Assembly (NCBI RefSeq): GCF_020889705.1 | Contig: NZ_JACMYP010000002.1 | Location: forward strand, 146,272 to 210,271 | Reading direction: 5' to 3' | Length of the DNA stretch: 64,000 nucleotides | Origin: Bradyrhizobium altum | Lineage (GTDB): Bacteria; Pseudomonadota; Alphaproteobacteria; Rhizobiales; Xanthobacteraceae | Part shown: positions 17,216-26,362 of the stretch, piece after piece | Numbering within the stretch: the first letter of the stretch is position 1 | How the letters are laid out: each line of letters begins with the position of its first letter | Program-made: the position numbers and the translations under genes | The notes under the pieces: generated by a model | The model's input: the letters and a program-made list of their open reading frames with translations, nothing else | Databases searched by the model: none | What the model was told of the DNA's origin: nothing

Positions 17216-18739
17216 ATGGCCTCGGCACAAGTGATCCGTCTGCACGCCGACGACAGCGTCCTGATCGCGCGCGCGAGCCTGCCGCCGGGGCTCGAGGTCA
17301 CCGACGGCGTCACCACCGTCGATCGCATTCCCGCGGGCCACAAGGTCGCGATCAAGCCGATCGCACAGGGCGAGCCGATCCGGCGCTATGGTCAGATCAT
17401 CGGCTTCGCGACACAGCCGATTGCGCCCGGCCAGCACGTGCATACGCAGAACTGCGGCATGGGCGATTTCGCCAAGGACTATGCCTACGGCGTCGACGTC
17501 AAGCCGGTGCCGAATTTCGATCTGCCGGCGACGTTTGAGGGCATCCGCCGCGCCGACGGCCGCGTCGCGACGCGCAATTATATCGGCATCCTCACCTCGG
17601 TGAATTGCAGCGCCCATGTCGCCGGAATCGTCGCCGACATGTTCAAGAAGAATCCGTTCACCGGCGACAACCCGCTGGCCGATTTCCCGAATGTCGACGG
17701 CGTCGTCGCGCTGACCCACAAGACCGGCTGCGGCATGACCCAGGACGAGCCATTGGCGCTGCTTCGCCGCACGCTCGGCGGCTATGCGCGCCACGTCAAT
17801 TTCTCCAACGTCATCGTGCTCGGCCTCGGCTGCGAGGTGAACCAGATCGGCGGCCTGATGGCCGAGCAGAAGCTCGCCGGCCGTCTGCGCGCGATGGACA
17901 TCCAGGAGGTCGGCGGGACGCGCAAGACCGTGGAAGCCGGCGTTGCCTTCGTGAAGGAAGCGCTCACCGACGCCAACAAGGTCAAGCGCGAGGCGGTGCC
18001 GGCGAGTGAGTTGACGGTGGCGCTGCAATGCGGCGGCTCGGATGGCTATTCCGGCGTGTCGGCCAATCCGGCGCTCGGGGCCGCGAGCGATCTGCTGGTC
18101 CGTCACGGCGGCACGGTGATCCTGTCGGAGACGCCGGAGACCTACGGCGCCGAGCATCTGTTGACCCGTCGCGCCGTCAGCCGCGAGGTCGGTGAGAAGC
18201 TGGTCGGCCTGATGCGCTGGTGGGAGGAATACACCCAGCGTGAGGGCGCCGAGATGAACGCCAATCCGAGCCCCGGCAACAAGGCCGGCGGCCTCACCAC
18301 GATCCTTGAGAAGTCGCTCGGCGCGATGGCCAAGGCGGGCAGCACCAATCTCGTCGACGTCCTGCACTACGCCGAGCCCGTCACCAAGAAGGGTTTTGTG
18401 TTCATGGACACGCCCGGCTACGACCCGGTCGCCGCGACCGGGCAGGTGGCCGGCGGCGCCAACCTGGTCTGCTTCACCACCGGCCGCGGCAGCGTGTTCG
18501 GCTGCAAGCCCGCGCCGTCGATCAAGCTCGCCACCAACACGCCGATGTACAAGCGGATGGAAGACGACATGGACGTCAATTGCGGCACCATCCTCGACGG
18601 CGAGGAGAGCGTACAGGAATGCGGCCAGCGCATCTTCGACCTGATCCTCAAGACCGCCTCGGGCCAGCCGACCAAGAGCGAGAGCTTTGATTTCGGCGGT
18701 GCCGAATTCGCGCCGTGGGTCTTGGGCGCGACGATGTAG
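17216..18739 (+). CDS. UxaA-family altronate/galactarate-type dehydratase
   Basis: A 507-residue protein of the altronate dehydratase/galactarate dehydratase family. The N-terminal SAF-like domain (about residues 5-85) contains VAIKPIAQGE and HVHTQNCGMGDF; the large C-terminal domain (about 105-490) has TGCGMTQDEP and VFGCKPAPSIKLATNT, with conserved cysteines and histidines that likely hold the Fe or Mn site. The family removes water from sugar acids to give 2-keto-3-deoxy acids, which HpaI/GarL-type aldolases can cleave. With the preceding aldolase and Ldh_2 dehydrogenase it forms a plausible sugar-acid route. The strong AAGGAG eight bases upstream supports the ATG at 17216. Confidence 0.85.
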   Translation: MASAQVIRLHADDSVLIARASLPPGLEVTDGVTTVDRIPAGHKVAIKPIAQGEPIRRYGQIIGFATQPIAPGQHVHTQNCGMGDFAKDYAYGVDVKPVPNFDLPATFEGIRRADGRVATRNYIGILTSVNCSAHVAGIVADMFKKNPFTGDNPLADFPNVDGVVALTHKTGCGMTQDEPLALLRRTLGGYARHVNFSNVIVLGLGCEVNQIGGLMAEQKLAGRLRAMDIQEVGGTRKTVEAGVAFVKEALTDANKVKREAVPASELTVALQCGGSDGYSGVSANPALGAASDLLVRHGGTVILSETPETYGAEHLLTRRAVSREVGEKLVGLMRWWEEYTQREGAEMNANPSPGNKAGGLTTILEKSLGAMAKAGSTNLVDVLHYAEPVTKKGFVFMDTPGYDPVAATGQVAGGANLVCFTTGRGSVFGCKPAPSIKLATNTPMYKRMEDDMDVNCGTILDGEESVQECGQRIFDLILKTASGQPTKSESFDFGGAEFAPWVLGATM

Positions 18740-18771
18740 TTTAGGGCTACGATCCAGCCTTACACTCCGCT

Positions 18772-18954
18772 GTCGTCCCTGCCGAGTGCGCAATTGCGCC
18801 CGGGAGCAGGGCCCCATAACCACCGGCCGTAGTGATGTGCAAGGCGTCTGCCACCGTTTTTCATCGATGAATCACGCGGTATGGGTCCCTGCTTTCGCAG
18901 GGACGACGAGTTCTGTTGACATGGTCTCCCGGATTACGCTTCGCTCCATCCGGG
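18772..18954. repeat. Intergenic repeats: family A copy 2 plus a short family D element
   Basis: From 18772 to 18907 runs a palindromic repeat bounded by GTCGTCCCTGC and GCAGGGACGAC. Its inner 14 bases at 18813-18826 are the exact reverse complement of 4551-4564 in copy 1. Directly after, 18928-18954 holds a small CCCGGAT...ATCCGGG hairpin, a short relative of the long inverted repeat at 55850-55935. No gene is seen in the interval. Confidence 0.7.
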
Positions 18955-18976
18955 CAACGGACTGAACGGAGGCAAG

Positions 18977-19480
18977 GTGCGCGCGGGTCGATTGGGAATC
19001 ATTGGATGCCTCGCATTCCTGGCCGCCTTGAGTCTTGGCGTCGGTTCGGCTGACGCCGCAACCATCGTGGCACTTGGCGCGAGCAATACCTACGGCAAAG
19101 GCGTGGCGCGCAACCAGGCCTATCCCGCGCAGCTCGAAGCGATCTTGCGGGCGAAGGGTTTGAACGTCCGTGTCGTGAACGCCGGCATCAATGGCGACAC
19201 CACGGAAGGGATGCTGCAACGTCTGGACCGTGCCGTCCCGAACGGGACCCGTGCGGTGATTCTACAGCCGGGCGGCAATGACCGGCGCAAGGGCAGCCCT
19301 GACCGGACCGCGGATATCCAAAGTCGACTGAGCGCCCGCGGCATCGCGGTGATCATGCTTCCTAACGGGATGCTGGGCGGGCTCCCGCATCAGCCCGATG
19401 GCCAGCATTTGACTCCCGAGGGCTATCACACGCTCGCCGAGCAGCTCGCTTCGCAGGTATCCGGCGCGATCGGCCGCTAG
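18977..19480 (+). CDS. Secreted SGNH/GDSL-type hydrolase
   Basis: A 167-residue protein with an N-terminal signal peptide (hydrophobic LGIIGCLAFLAALSLGV, cleavage near ADAA). SGNH blocks are visible: the nucleophile in GASNTYGKG (usual GDS is GAS here), the oxyanion Gly in NAGINGD, Asn in QPGGNDRRKG and the Asp-His pair in DGQHLTPEG. The layout matches TesA-type lysophospholipase/arylesterases but is about 20-40 residues shorter than TesA, mainly between blocks III and V. The start is GTG with a perfect GGAGG four bases upstream. It stands alone between repeats and the amidoligase cluster. Substrate unknown; a lipid or acyl ester in the periplasm is likely. Confidence 0.82.
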   Translation: MRAGRLGIIGCLAFLAALSLGVGSADAATIVALGASNTYGKGVARNQAYPAQLEAILRAKGLNVRVVNAGINGDTTEGMLQRLDRAVPNGTRAVILQPGGNDRRKGSPDRTADIQSRLSARGIAVIMLPNGMLGGLPHQPDGQHLTPEGYHTLAEQLASQVSGAIGR

Positions 19481-19623
19481 CGGGTGAGGCTAACCAGCCA
19501 CGCCAGTTGCTGAGGTCGGGACAACGCGGCGGATAATTCCTGGGCAGTCGCTGCCCGTTGTTAGTGCTTGATGTCGACCGGCAGCAGTGTTCTGCTCAAA
19601 AAAGCTGCTGGAGTCCTCGGTCC

Positions 19624-22600
19624 GTGTCGATCTTCGTCGCACTGCATCACGTCACGCACTACAAATACGACCGGCCGATCGATCTCGGGCCCCAGACCAT
19701 TCGGCTCCGGCCCGCGCCGCATACCCGCACGCCGATTCTGAGCTACTCGCTCAAGGTCACGCCATCAAACCACTTCGTGAACTGGCAGCAGGATCCGCAG
19801 GGCAACTGGCTGGCGCGCTACGTGTTTCCGGAGAAGGCGACCGAGCTCAAGGTCGAGGTCGACTTCACCGCGCAGATGACCGTGGTCAATCCGTTCGACT
19901 TCTTCGTCGAGCCCTATGCCGGCAGCTTTCCATTCGAATATCCCGGCGATCTCAAGACCGAGCTCGCGCCTTATCTTGAAACCGAGGTGCATGGGCCGTT
20001 GCTCGCGGCTTATCTGAAGGACATTCCGCGCAAGGCCGACTCTACCGTCAATTTCCTGGTCGAGCTGAACGCGCAGCTGCAGAAGAAGATCGGCTACGTG
20101 ATCCGCATGGAGGCCGGCATCCAGACGCCGGAGGAGACGCTGGCCGCGGGCTCCGGCTCCTGCCGCGACTCGGCGTGGCTCTTGATCCAGGCGCTGCGCC
20201 ATCTCGGGCTCGCCGCGCGCTTCGTCTCGGGATATCTCATTCAGCTGCGGCCCGACATCGATCCGCTCGAGGGGCCGCGCGAGGTCGAGAGCGATTTCAC
20301 CGACCTGCACGCCTGGGCCGAGGTTTATCTGCCGGGTGCGGGCTGGATCGGGTTCGACGTCACCTCCGGCATGCTGACGGGCGAGGGACATATCCCGGTC
20401 TGCGCCACGCCACACTATCGCTCGGCCGCGCCGGTGACCGGCACCGCAGGCTTCGCCAATGTCGAGTTCGGCTTCGAGATGAGCGTCAAGCGGATCCGCG
20501 AGGCGCCGCGGATCACCAAGCCCTTTTCGGATGAATCCTGGGCGCGGCTCGACCGGCTCGGCGAGCAGGTCGATGCAGATCTAAATAAGGACGACGTGCG
20601 GCTGACCATGGGCGGCGAGCCGACCTTCGTCTCGGTCGACGATCTGGAATCGCCGGAGTGGAACGTCGCCGCGGTCGGTCCGACCAAGCGCGGGCTTGCC
20701 GACGAGTTGATCCGCAAGCTGCGCACGCGGTTCGCGCCCGGCGGCCTGCTGCATTACGGCCAGGGCAAATGGTATCCCGGCGAGAGCCTGCCGCGCTGGG
20801 CGTTCGGCCTCTATTGGCGCAAGGACGGCAAGCCGATCTGGAACAATGCCGACCTGATCGCTTCAGTCGAAAATCCGGGCAAGGCTGAGATCGCCGATGC
20901 GGAGCGCCTCGCAATCGGCATCGCCGCGCGGCTTGGCCTGAACGCTGACTACGTCATGCCGGCCTTTGAGGACACTGCGTTCTGGCTCGAGCGCGAGGCC
21001 GGCTTGCCGGCCAATGTCAGCCCTGCGAATTCCAAATTGACCGATCCGGAAGAGCGCGCGCGGATGGCGCGGGTGTTCGACGAGGGGCTGACCACGCCGA
21101 AGGGTTACGTGCTGCCGATCCAGCGCTGGAGCCCGCTCGGCGATCGCGTGCCGGCGCGCTGGCGCAGCGAGCACTGGAAGATCAGGCGCAGCCATTTGTT
21201 TCTCTTTCCGGGCGATTCCCCGCTGGGCTTGCGGCTTCCGATCGCTTCGCTCGAACACGTCCCGCCCGAGGATTTTCCCTACGTCATCGAGCAGGATCCG
21301 ATGGCGCCGCGCGATGCGCTGGGGGAGATCGATCCGGAGCTGACGCGGGCGCTCAAGGACATTGAAGAGCCGCTGCCGGTGCGTACCGCGATGTCGATCG
21401 AGGTGCGCGATGGCGTGCTGTGCGCCTTCATGCCGCCGGTGGAGAAGGTCGAGGACTATCTCGAGCTGATCGCCGCGATCGAAGCCGCCGCCGAACAGCT
21501 GCAGCTGCAAGTCCATGTCGAAGGCTACGCGCCGCCGTTCGATCCGCGGATCGAGGTGATCAAGGTGACGCCGGATCCCGGCGTGATCGAGATCAACGTG
21601 CAGCCGGCACAAAGCTGGCGCGAAGCCGTCGACATCACGCTCGGTCTCTATGAGGACTCCGCGAAGACGCGGCTCGGGGCCAACCGTTTCCTGATCGATG
21701 GCCGCCACACCGGCACCGGCGGCGGCAACCACATCGTGGTCGGCGGCAGCAAGCCGGAGGATTCACCGTTCCTGCGCCGGCCCGATCTGTTGAAGAGCCT
21801 CGTGCTGTACTGGCAGCGGCATCCGTCGCTGTCCTATCTGTTCTCCGGCATGTTCATCGGCCCGACCAGCCAGGCGCCGCGCATCGACGAGGCGCGGCAT
21901 GATGGACTCTATGAACTCGAGATCGCGCTGTCGCACGTTCCGCCGTCGGGCATGGATGCGCCGCTGTGGCTGGTCGATCGCCTGTTCCGGCACATCCTGG
22001 TCGATATCACCGGCAACACCCATCGCGCCGAGATCTGCATCGACAAGCTGTATTCGCCCGATGGCCCGACCGGCCGGCTCGGCCTGGTCGAATTCCGCGC
22101 GCTCGAAATGCCGCCCGACCCGCGGATGTCGCTGGCGCAGCAGCTCTTGATCCGGGCGCTGATCGCAAAGCTGTGGCGCGAGCCGCAGCAGGGCAAGTTC
22201 GTGCGCTGGGGCACCGCGCTGCATGACCGCTTCATGCTGCCGCATTTCCTCTGGGAGGATTTCCTGGGCGTGCTCGCCGAGCTCAAGCAATCCGGCTATG
22301 ACGTCGAGCCGGAGTGGTATCAGGCCCAGCTCGAATTCCGCTTCCCCGCGTTCGGCCGCATCCACCACGGCGGCGTCGGCCTCGAGCTGCGGCAGGCGCT
22401 CGAGCCCTGGCACGTGCTGGGCGAGGAGGGCACCGCCGGCGGCACCGTGCGCTACGTCGATTCCTCGGTCGAGCGGCTCCAGGTGAAGGCGACGGGATTC
22501 GTCGAGGGCCGCCACGTCATCACCTGCAACGGCAGGCGGATGCCGATGACCGAGACCGGCCGCGCCGGCGAGGCAGTCGCCGGCGTGCGCTTCAAGGCCT

Positions 22601-22890
22601 GGCAGCCGGCCTCCGGCCTGCATCCGACCATTCCCGTGCACGCGCCGCTGACATTTGACCTGATCGATACCTGGAACGGCCGCTCGCTCGGCGGCTGCGT
22701 CTATCATGTCGCCCATCCCGGTGGCCGCAACTACGAGACCAAGCCGGTCAATTCCTACGAGGCCGAGGCGCGGCGGCTGGCGCGCTTCCAGGAGCACGGT
22801 CATACCCCCGGCAGGATCGAACCACCGCCGGAGGAACGCACAATTGAGTTTCCCTTGACCCTCGACTTGCGGACGCCGCTCCTGCAGTAA
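19624..22890 (+). CDS. Transglutaminase-like protease plus DUF2126 putative amidoligase
   Basis: A 1,088-residue two-part protein. Residues about 1-270 are a bacterial transglutaminase-like domain with N-terminal beta region ([15 protein letters not shown]) and catalytic triad Cys180 ([10 protein letters not shown]), His229 ([10 protein letters not shown]) and Asp245 (GFDVTSG). Residues about 310-1088 are DUF2126, described in protein-family databases as a putative amidoligase. The GTG at 19624 is chosen because the protein then begins SIFVALHHV like other members; in-frame codons back to 19558 add unrelated residues. It is followed 20 bp later by the ATP-grasp/Alpha-E gene and a second transglutaminase, a known conserved set predicted to make and cut an unknown peptide-like amide. 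Product and target are not established. Confidence 0.88.
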   Translation: MSIFVALHHVTHYKYDRPIDLGPQTIRLRPAPHTRTPILSYSLKVTPSNHFVNWQQDPQGNWLARYVFPEKATELKVEVDFTAQMTVVNPFDFFVEPYAGSFPFEYPGDLKTELAPYLETEVHGPLLAAYLKDIPRKADSTVNFLVELNAQLQKKIGYVIRMEAGIQTPEETLAAGSGSCRDSAWLLIQALRHLGLAARFVSGYLIQLRPDIDPLEGPREVESDFTDLHAWAEVYLPGAGWIGFDVTSGMLTGEGHIPVCATPHYRSAAPVTGTAGFANVEFGFEMSVKRIREAPRITKPFSDESWARLDRLGEQVDADLNKDDVRLTMGGEPTFVSVDDLESPEWNVAAVGPTKRGLADELIRKLRTRFAPGGLLHYGQGKWYPGESLPRWAFGLYWRKDGKPIWNNADLIASVENPGKAEIADAERLAIGIAARLGLNADYVMPAFEDTAFWLEREAGLPANVSPANSKLTDPEERARMARVFDEGLTTPKGYVLPIQRWSPLGDRVPARWRSEHWKIRRSHLFLFPGDSPLGLRLPIASLEHVPPEDFPYVIEQDPMAPRDALGEIDPELTRALKDIEEPLPVRTAMSIEVRDGVLCAFMPPVEKVEDYLELIAAIEAAAEQLQLQVHVEGYAPPFDPRIEVIKVTPDPGVIEINVQPAQSWREAVDITLGLYEDSAKTRLGANRFLIDGRHTGTGGGNHIVVGGSKPEDSPFLRRPDLLKSLVLYWQRHPSLSYLFSGMFIGPTSQAPRIDEARHDGLYELEIALSHVPPSGMDAPLWLVDRLFRHILVDITGNTHRAEICIDKLYSPDGPTGRLGLVEFRALEMPPDPRMSLAQQLLIRALIAKLWREPQQGKFVRWGTALHDRFMLPHFLWEDFLGVLAELKQSGYDVEPEWYQAQLEFRFPAFGRIHHGGVGLELRQALEPWHVLGEEGTAGGTVRYVDSSVERLQVKATGFVEGRHVITCNGRRMPMTETGRAGEAVAGVRFKAWQPASGLHPTIPVHAPLTFDLIDTWNGRSLGGCVYHVAHPGGRNYETKPVNSYEAEARRLARFQEHGHTPGRIEPPPEERTIEFPLTLDLRTPLLQ

Positions 22891-22910
22891 TTGGATGCAG
22901 GGGAAGTGCA

Positions 22911-25442
22911 ATGACCGCATCGGGTGGCCAAGGAAGCAGTCAAGAGAGCAGGGCCCGTCCCGGTCAGCGCCGGATGGCGCAGTGGACCCGCGACTATATC
23001 CGGCTCCCCGGCATTCCCGATGAATATATTGCCGAGAACGGCGCGCCGCGGCCGGTCTGGGCGCGCTTCTTCGATGCGTTTGCCGGGCTGTCGCCGGCCG
23101 ACATCGAGCGGCGCTTTGCCTCCGCCGATCGCCATCTGCGCGAGGCCGGCGTCACCTACCGTGCGCCCGGCGACACCTCGGACCGGATCTGGCCGCTCAG
23201 CCATCTGCCGCTGATCATCGACGCGGCCGATTGGCGGCAGCTCGCCGCCGGCGTCGCACAGCGCGCGCAGCTTTTGGAAATGGTGCTGGCCGATCTCTAC
23301 GGCGACGGCCGTCTCGTCGCAGAGGGCGCGATTCCCGCCGCGGCGATCGCCGGCAGCAGCGAGTATCTGCGCGCGGTCAGCGGCATCAAGCCGCCCGGCG
23401 GCCGCTATCTGCATCTCTATGCCGCCGACATCGGCCGCGGGCCTGACGGCCGCTGGTGGGTGCTCGGCGATCGCACGCAGGCGCCATCGGGCGCGGGCTA
23501 TGCGCTGGAAAACCGCCTGGTGCTGTCGCGCGCCTTCTCCAACCTCTACAAGTCGATGAATGTCGAGCGCGTCGCGCCGTTCTTCGAAGCGTTCCGCGAT
23601 TCACTGCGCGCCAGCGCCGATCGCGACGAGCCCCGGATCGGCCTGCTGACGCCGGGCGCGTTCAGCGAGACCTATTTCGAGCATGCCACGCTCGCGCGCT
23701 ATCTCGGCTTCCTGCTGGTCGAAGGCGACGACCTCGCGGTCTCCGGCGACCGCATCCATATCCGCACCGTCGCCGGATTGAAGCGGCTCGACGTGCTGCT
23801 GCGCCGGGTCGATTCCAACATGCTCGATCCGCTCGAGCTCGACGCCTCCTCCTATCTCGGCGTGCCCGGGCTCGTCGAGGTGCTGCGCAAGAGCGGCGTC
23901 GTGGTCGCCAACATGCCGGGCTCGGGCGTGATGGAGGCGAGGGCGCTGCTCGGCTTCCTGCCCAGCCTGTGCCGGCGCCTGCTCTCCGAAGACCTGATGA
24001 TGCCGCACATCGCGACCTGGTGGTGTGGCCAGAAGTCCGCCCGCGAGCAAGTGCTCTCGCGGCTCGACGAATTCGCGATCGAAGGCGCCTATGGCTGCGG
24101 CGTTGCGGATTTTCCAGGCCACGGGCCGGTGCTCCCGGGCGAACTGTCGGCCGCGGACCGCGACCGCCTGAAGGATGCGATCAGCCATCGCGGCATCGAC
24201 TACGTCGGACAAGAGCTGGTGCGGCTGTCGACCACGCCGGTGTGGGAGAACGGCCGCATTGCGCCGCGTCCGTTCGTGCTGCGGGTGTTCGCCGCGGCGA
24301 CGCCGAACGGCTGGACCGTGTTGCCCGGCGGCTTCTGCCGGATCGCGGATCGGGCGGATGCGCGCGCGGTGTCGATGGGCGATGGCGCAGTGTCCGCCGA
24401 CGTCTGGGTGGTCTCCGACAAGGCGGTTGCGACCTCGACCCTGCTGCCGGCGGTCGACACCGTCCGAATCCGCCGCATCGCCGGCGTGCTGCCGAGCCGC
24501 GCCGCCGACAATCTGTTCTGGCTCGGGCGCTATCTCGAGCGCGCGGAAGCCACCATTCGCTTGATCCGCGCGCTGTGCACGCCGCTGCGCGATCCGGCGC
24601 GGGCGAATTCGACCGGCTCGACGCCGGCGATGCATTCGGCCGAGCGCATCCAGCGCATGCTGGTTACCTGGGGCGCGGCCTCGCAGACCGCGCGCGCCAA
24701 TCCCGCCAAGGTCGCGCTCGAAGCGTTGCAGAACGAGGAGAAGTTCGGCTCGGCGCTGTCGCTGGTGCGATCGGCGCAGCGCACCGCCACCTCGCTCCGC
24801 GAGCGGCTGTCGCCGGACGCCTGGCAGGTCATCACCGAGATGGCCGATCGGCTCGCGATCGAGGTTCACGACGATGACGGCGTCGTCAGCGCCGCCGAGC
24901 TGACCTTGCAGGAGCTCGCAAGCTTCGCCGGCCTCGCGCAGGAGAACATGAACCGCGCGGCCGGCTGGCGCTTCCTCGAGATGGGCCGCCGTGCCGAGCG
25001 CGCCATCAACACCACGCGCTTTGCCCGCCAGTTCGCCTATGACGAAGCCGGTGACGAGGATCTCGACGTCCTGCTGACGCTGGTCGATTGCCAGATCACC
25101 TATCGCTCGCGCTATCTGGTGCAGCCGCTGCTCACGCCGGTGCGCGATCTCGCCGTGCTCGATCCCTACAATCCGCGCTCTGTCGCATTCCAGGTCGCCG
25201 CGCTGAACGAGCATATTGCCGCGCTGCCGAGCCTGAAGGAGCACGGCCTGATCGAGCGGCCGCAGCGGCTCGCGGTTGCGGTCGAGGCGATGTTGACGAC
25301 GGCCGAAGCCGGCAGCCTCGACGTCAAGACGCTGTTTGCGCTGGAGCAGGACCTGCTCAACCTCGCCGACTCGGTCGGGCTGCATTATTTCCCGCACGGG
25401 CCGAACGCCAGCCGGCCGGAGAAGCTCACGGGGCTGGCGTGA
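22911..25442 (+). CDS. Circularly permuted ATP-grasp ligase fused to Alpha-E domain
   Basis: An 843-residue fusion. Residues about 40-500 are a type 2 circularly permuted ATP-grasp domain, with SGIKPPGGRYLHLYAADI and MPGSGVMEARALLGFLP as family segments; about 510-830 are the all-helical Alpha-E domain with its conserved Glu543-Arg544 pair in FWLGRYLERAE. ATP-grasp enzymes join a carboxylate to an amine through an acyl phosphate. In many bacteria these two domains are separate genes; here they are one chain. GGGGAAG before the ATG is a good ribosome site, and the stop overlaps the next GTG start (GTGA). The cluster's substrate is unknown. Confidence 0.88.
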   Translation: MTASGGQGSSQESRARPGQRRMAQWTRDYIRLPGIPDEYIAENGAPRPVWARFFDAFAGLSPADIERRFASADRHLREAGVTYRAPGDTSDRIWPLSHLPLIIDAADWRQLAAGVAQRAQLLEMVLADLYGDGRLVAEGAIPAAAIAGSSEYLRAVSGIKPPGGRYLHLYAADIGRGPDGRWWVLGDRTQAPSGAGYALENRLVLSRAFSNLYKSMNVERVAPFFEAFRDSLRASADRDEPRIGLLTPGAFSETYFEHATLARYLGFLLVEGDDLAVSGDRIHIRTVAGLKRLDVLLRRVDSNMLDPLELDASSYLGVPGLVEVLRKSGVVVANMPGSGVMEARALLGFLPSLCRRLLSEDLMMPHIATWWCGQKSAREQVLSRLDEFAIEGAYGCGVADFPGHGPVLPGELSAADRDRLKDAISHRGIDYVGQELVRLSTTPVWENGRIAPRPFVLRVFAAATPNGWTVLPGGFCRIADRADARAVSMGDGAVSADVWVVSDKAVATSTLLPAVDTVRIRRIAGVLPSRAADNLFWLGRYLERAEATIRLIRALCTPLRDPARANSTGSTPAMHSAERIQRMLVTWGAASQTARANPAKVALEALQNEEKFGSALSLVRSAQRTATSLRERLSPDAWQVITEMADRLAIEVHDDDGVVSAAELTLQELASFAGLAQENMNRAAGWRFLEMGRRAERAINTTRFARQFAYDEAGDEDLDVLLTLVDCQITYRSRYLVQPLLTPVRDLAVLDPYNPRSVAFQVAALNEHIAALPSLKEHGLIERPQRLAVAVEAMLTTAEAGSLDVKTLFALEQDLLNLADSVGLHYFPHGPNASRPEKLTGLA

Positions 25443-26317
25443 TCTACGACATCCGTCACGTCACGACCTACAGCTATGAGACCCAGGTCAGCTTCGCGCG
25501 CTGCGCGCTGCGACTGGAGCCGATCACCGGCGACGGGCAGGAGCTGGTTTCCCATTCGGTCGAGATTCGTCCGAAGCCCGCGGAGCGCACCGCGCGGCGC
25601 GACTTTTTCGGCACGCTGACCGAAAGCGTCCTGATCGAGACCGCGCATCGCAGCCTTCGCATCGATTCCCGCTCGCGGGTCTCCGTGGCGCGGCAGCCGC
25701 CGCTCCGTGACGCGGCGAGCCCGTCCTGGGAGTGCGTGCGCGACAACGCGTTCGAGGCATTGAGCCTCGATGCGGGCTCGCCGGTCGGCTACGTCTTCGC
25801 CAGCGCGCTGGTGCCGGTGCTGCGGCCGGTGACGGCCTACGCTTCCGCGAGCTTTTCGCCCGGCGGCGGCATCCTTGCCGGTGCGGCCGACCTGATGCGT
25901 CGCATCCGCGGCGACTTCAAATACGATCCGAAGGCGACCGTGATCTCGACGCCGCTTCGCGACGTATTCGAGAAGCGCCACGGCGTCTGCCAGGATTTTG
26001 CCCATGTGATGATCGCGGGGCTTCGCGGCCTCGGTCTCCCGGCGGCCTATGTCAGCGGTTACCTGCGCACCATTCCGCCGCCGGGTCAGCCGCGGTTGCA
26101 GGGCGCGGACGCAACCCACGCCTGGGTGTCGGTCTGGTGCGGTAGCGAACTCGGCTGGGTCGGGTTCGATCCGACCAACGATCTCATGGTCGCCAACGAC
26201 CACATCATTCTCGCCATCGGCCGCGACTTCGCCGATGTCTCGCCGGTCGACGGCGTCATCGTCGGCGCGCGCAAGCAGAAGCTCAGCGTCGCCGTCGACG
26301 TGCTGCCGGTGGAGTGA
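25439..26317 (+). CDS. Second transglutaminase-like protein of the amidoligase cluster
   Basis: A 292-residue protein with the N-terminal beta domain (IYDIRHVTTYSYE) followed by a transglutaminase core. The triad is Cys184 (GVCQDFAHVM), His227 (ATHAWVSVW) and Asp244 (GFDPTND). Such bacterial enzymes are mostly peptidases or amide hydrolases. The GTG start overlaps the stop of the ATP-grasp gene, and upstream in-frame codons belong to that gene, so translation is coupled. The cluster ends here: the next gene is on the other strand 45 bp away. An Anbu (proteasome-like) gene, which accompanies such sets in some genomes, is not present. Confidence 0.88.
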   Translation: MIYDIRHVTTYSYETQVSFARCALRLEPITGDGQELVSHSVEIRPKPAERTARRDFFGTLTESVLIETAHRSLRIDSRSRVSVARQPPLRDAASPSWECVRDNAFEALSLDAGSPVGYVFASALVPVLRPVTAYASASFSPGGGILAGAADLMRRIRGDFKYDPKATVISTPLRDVFEKRHGVCQDFAHVMIAGLRGLGLPAAYVSGYLRTIPPPGQPRLQGADATHAWVSVWCGSELGWVGFDPTNDLMVANDHIILAIGRDFADVSPVDGVIVGARKQKLSVAVDVLPVE

Positions 26318-26362
26318 GCCGAGGGGACTGGCGCGCGTTCGGCCGCGCCGCCGCGATCTCGA

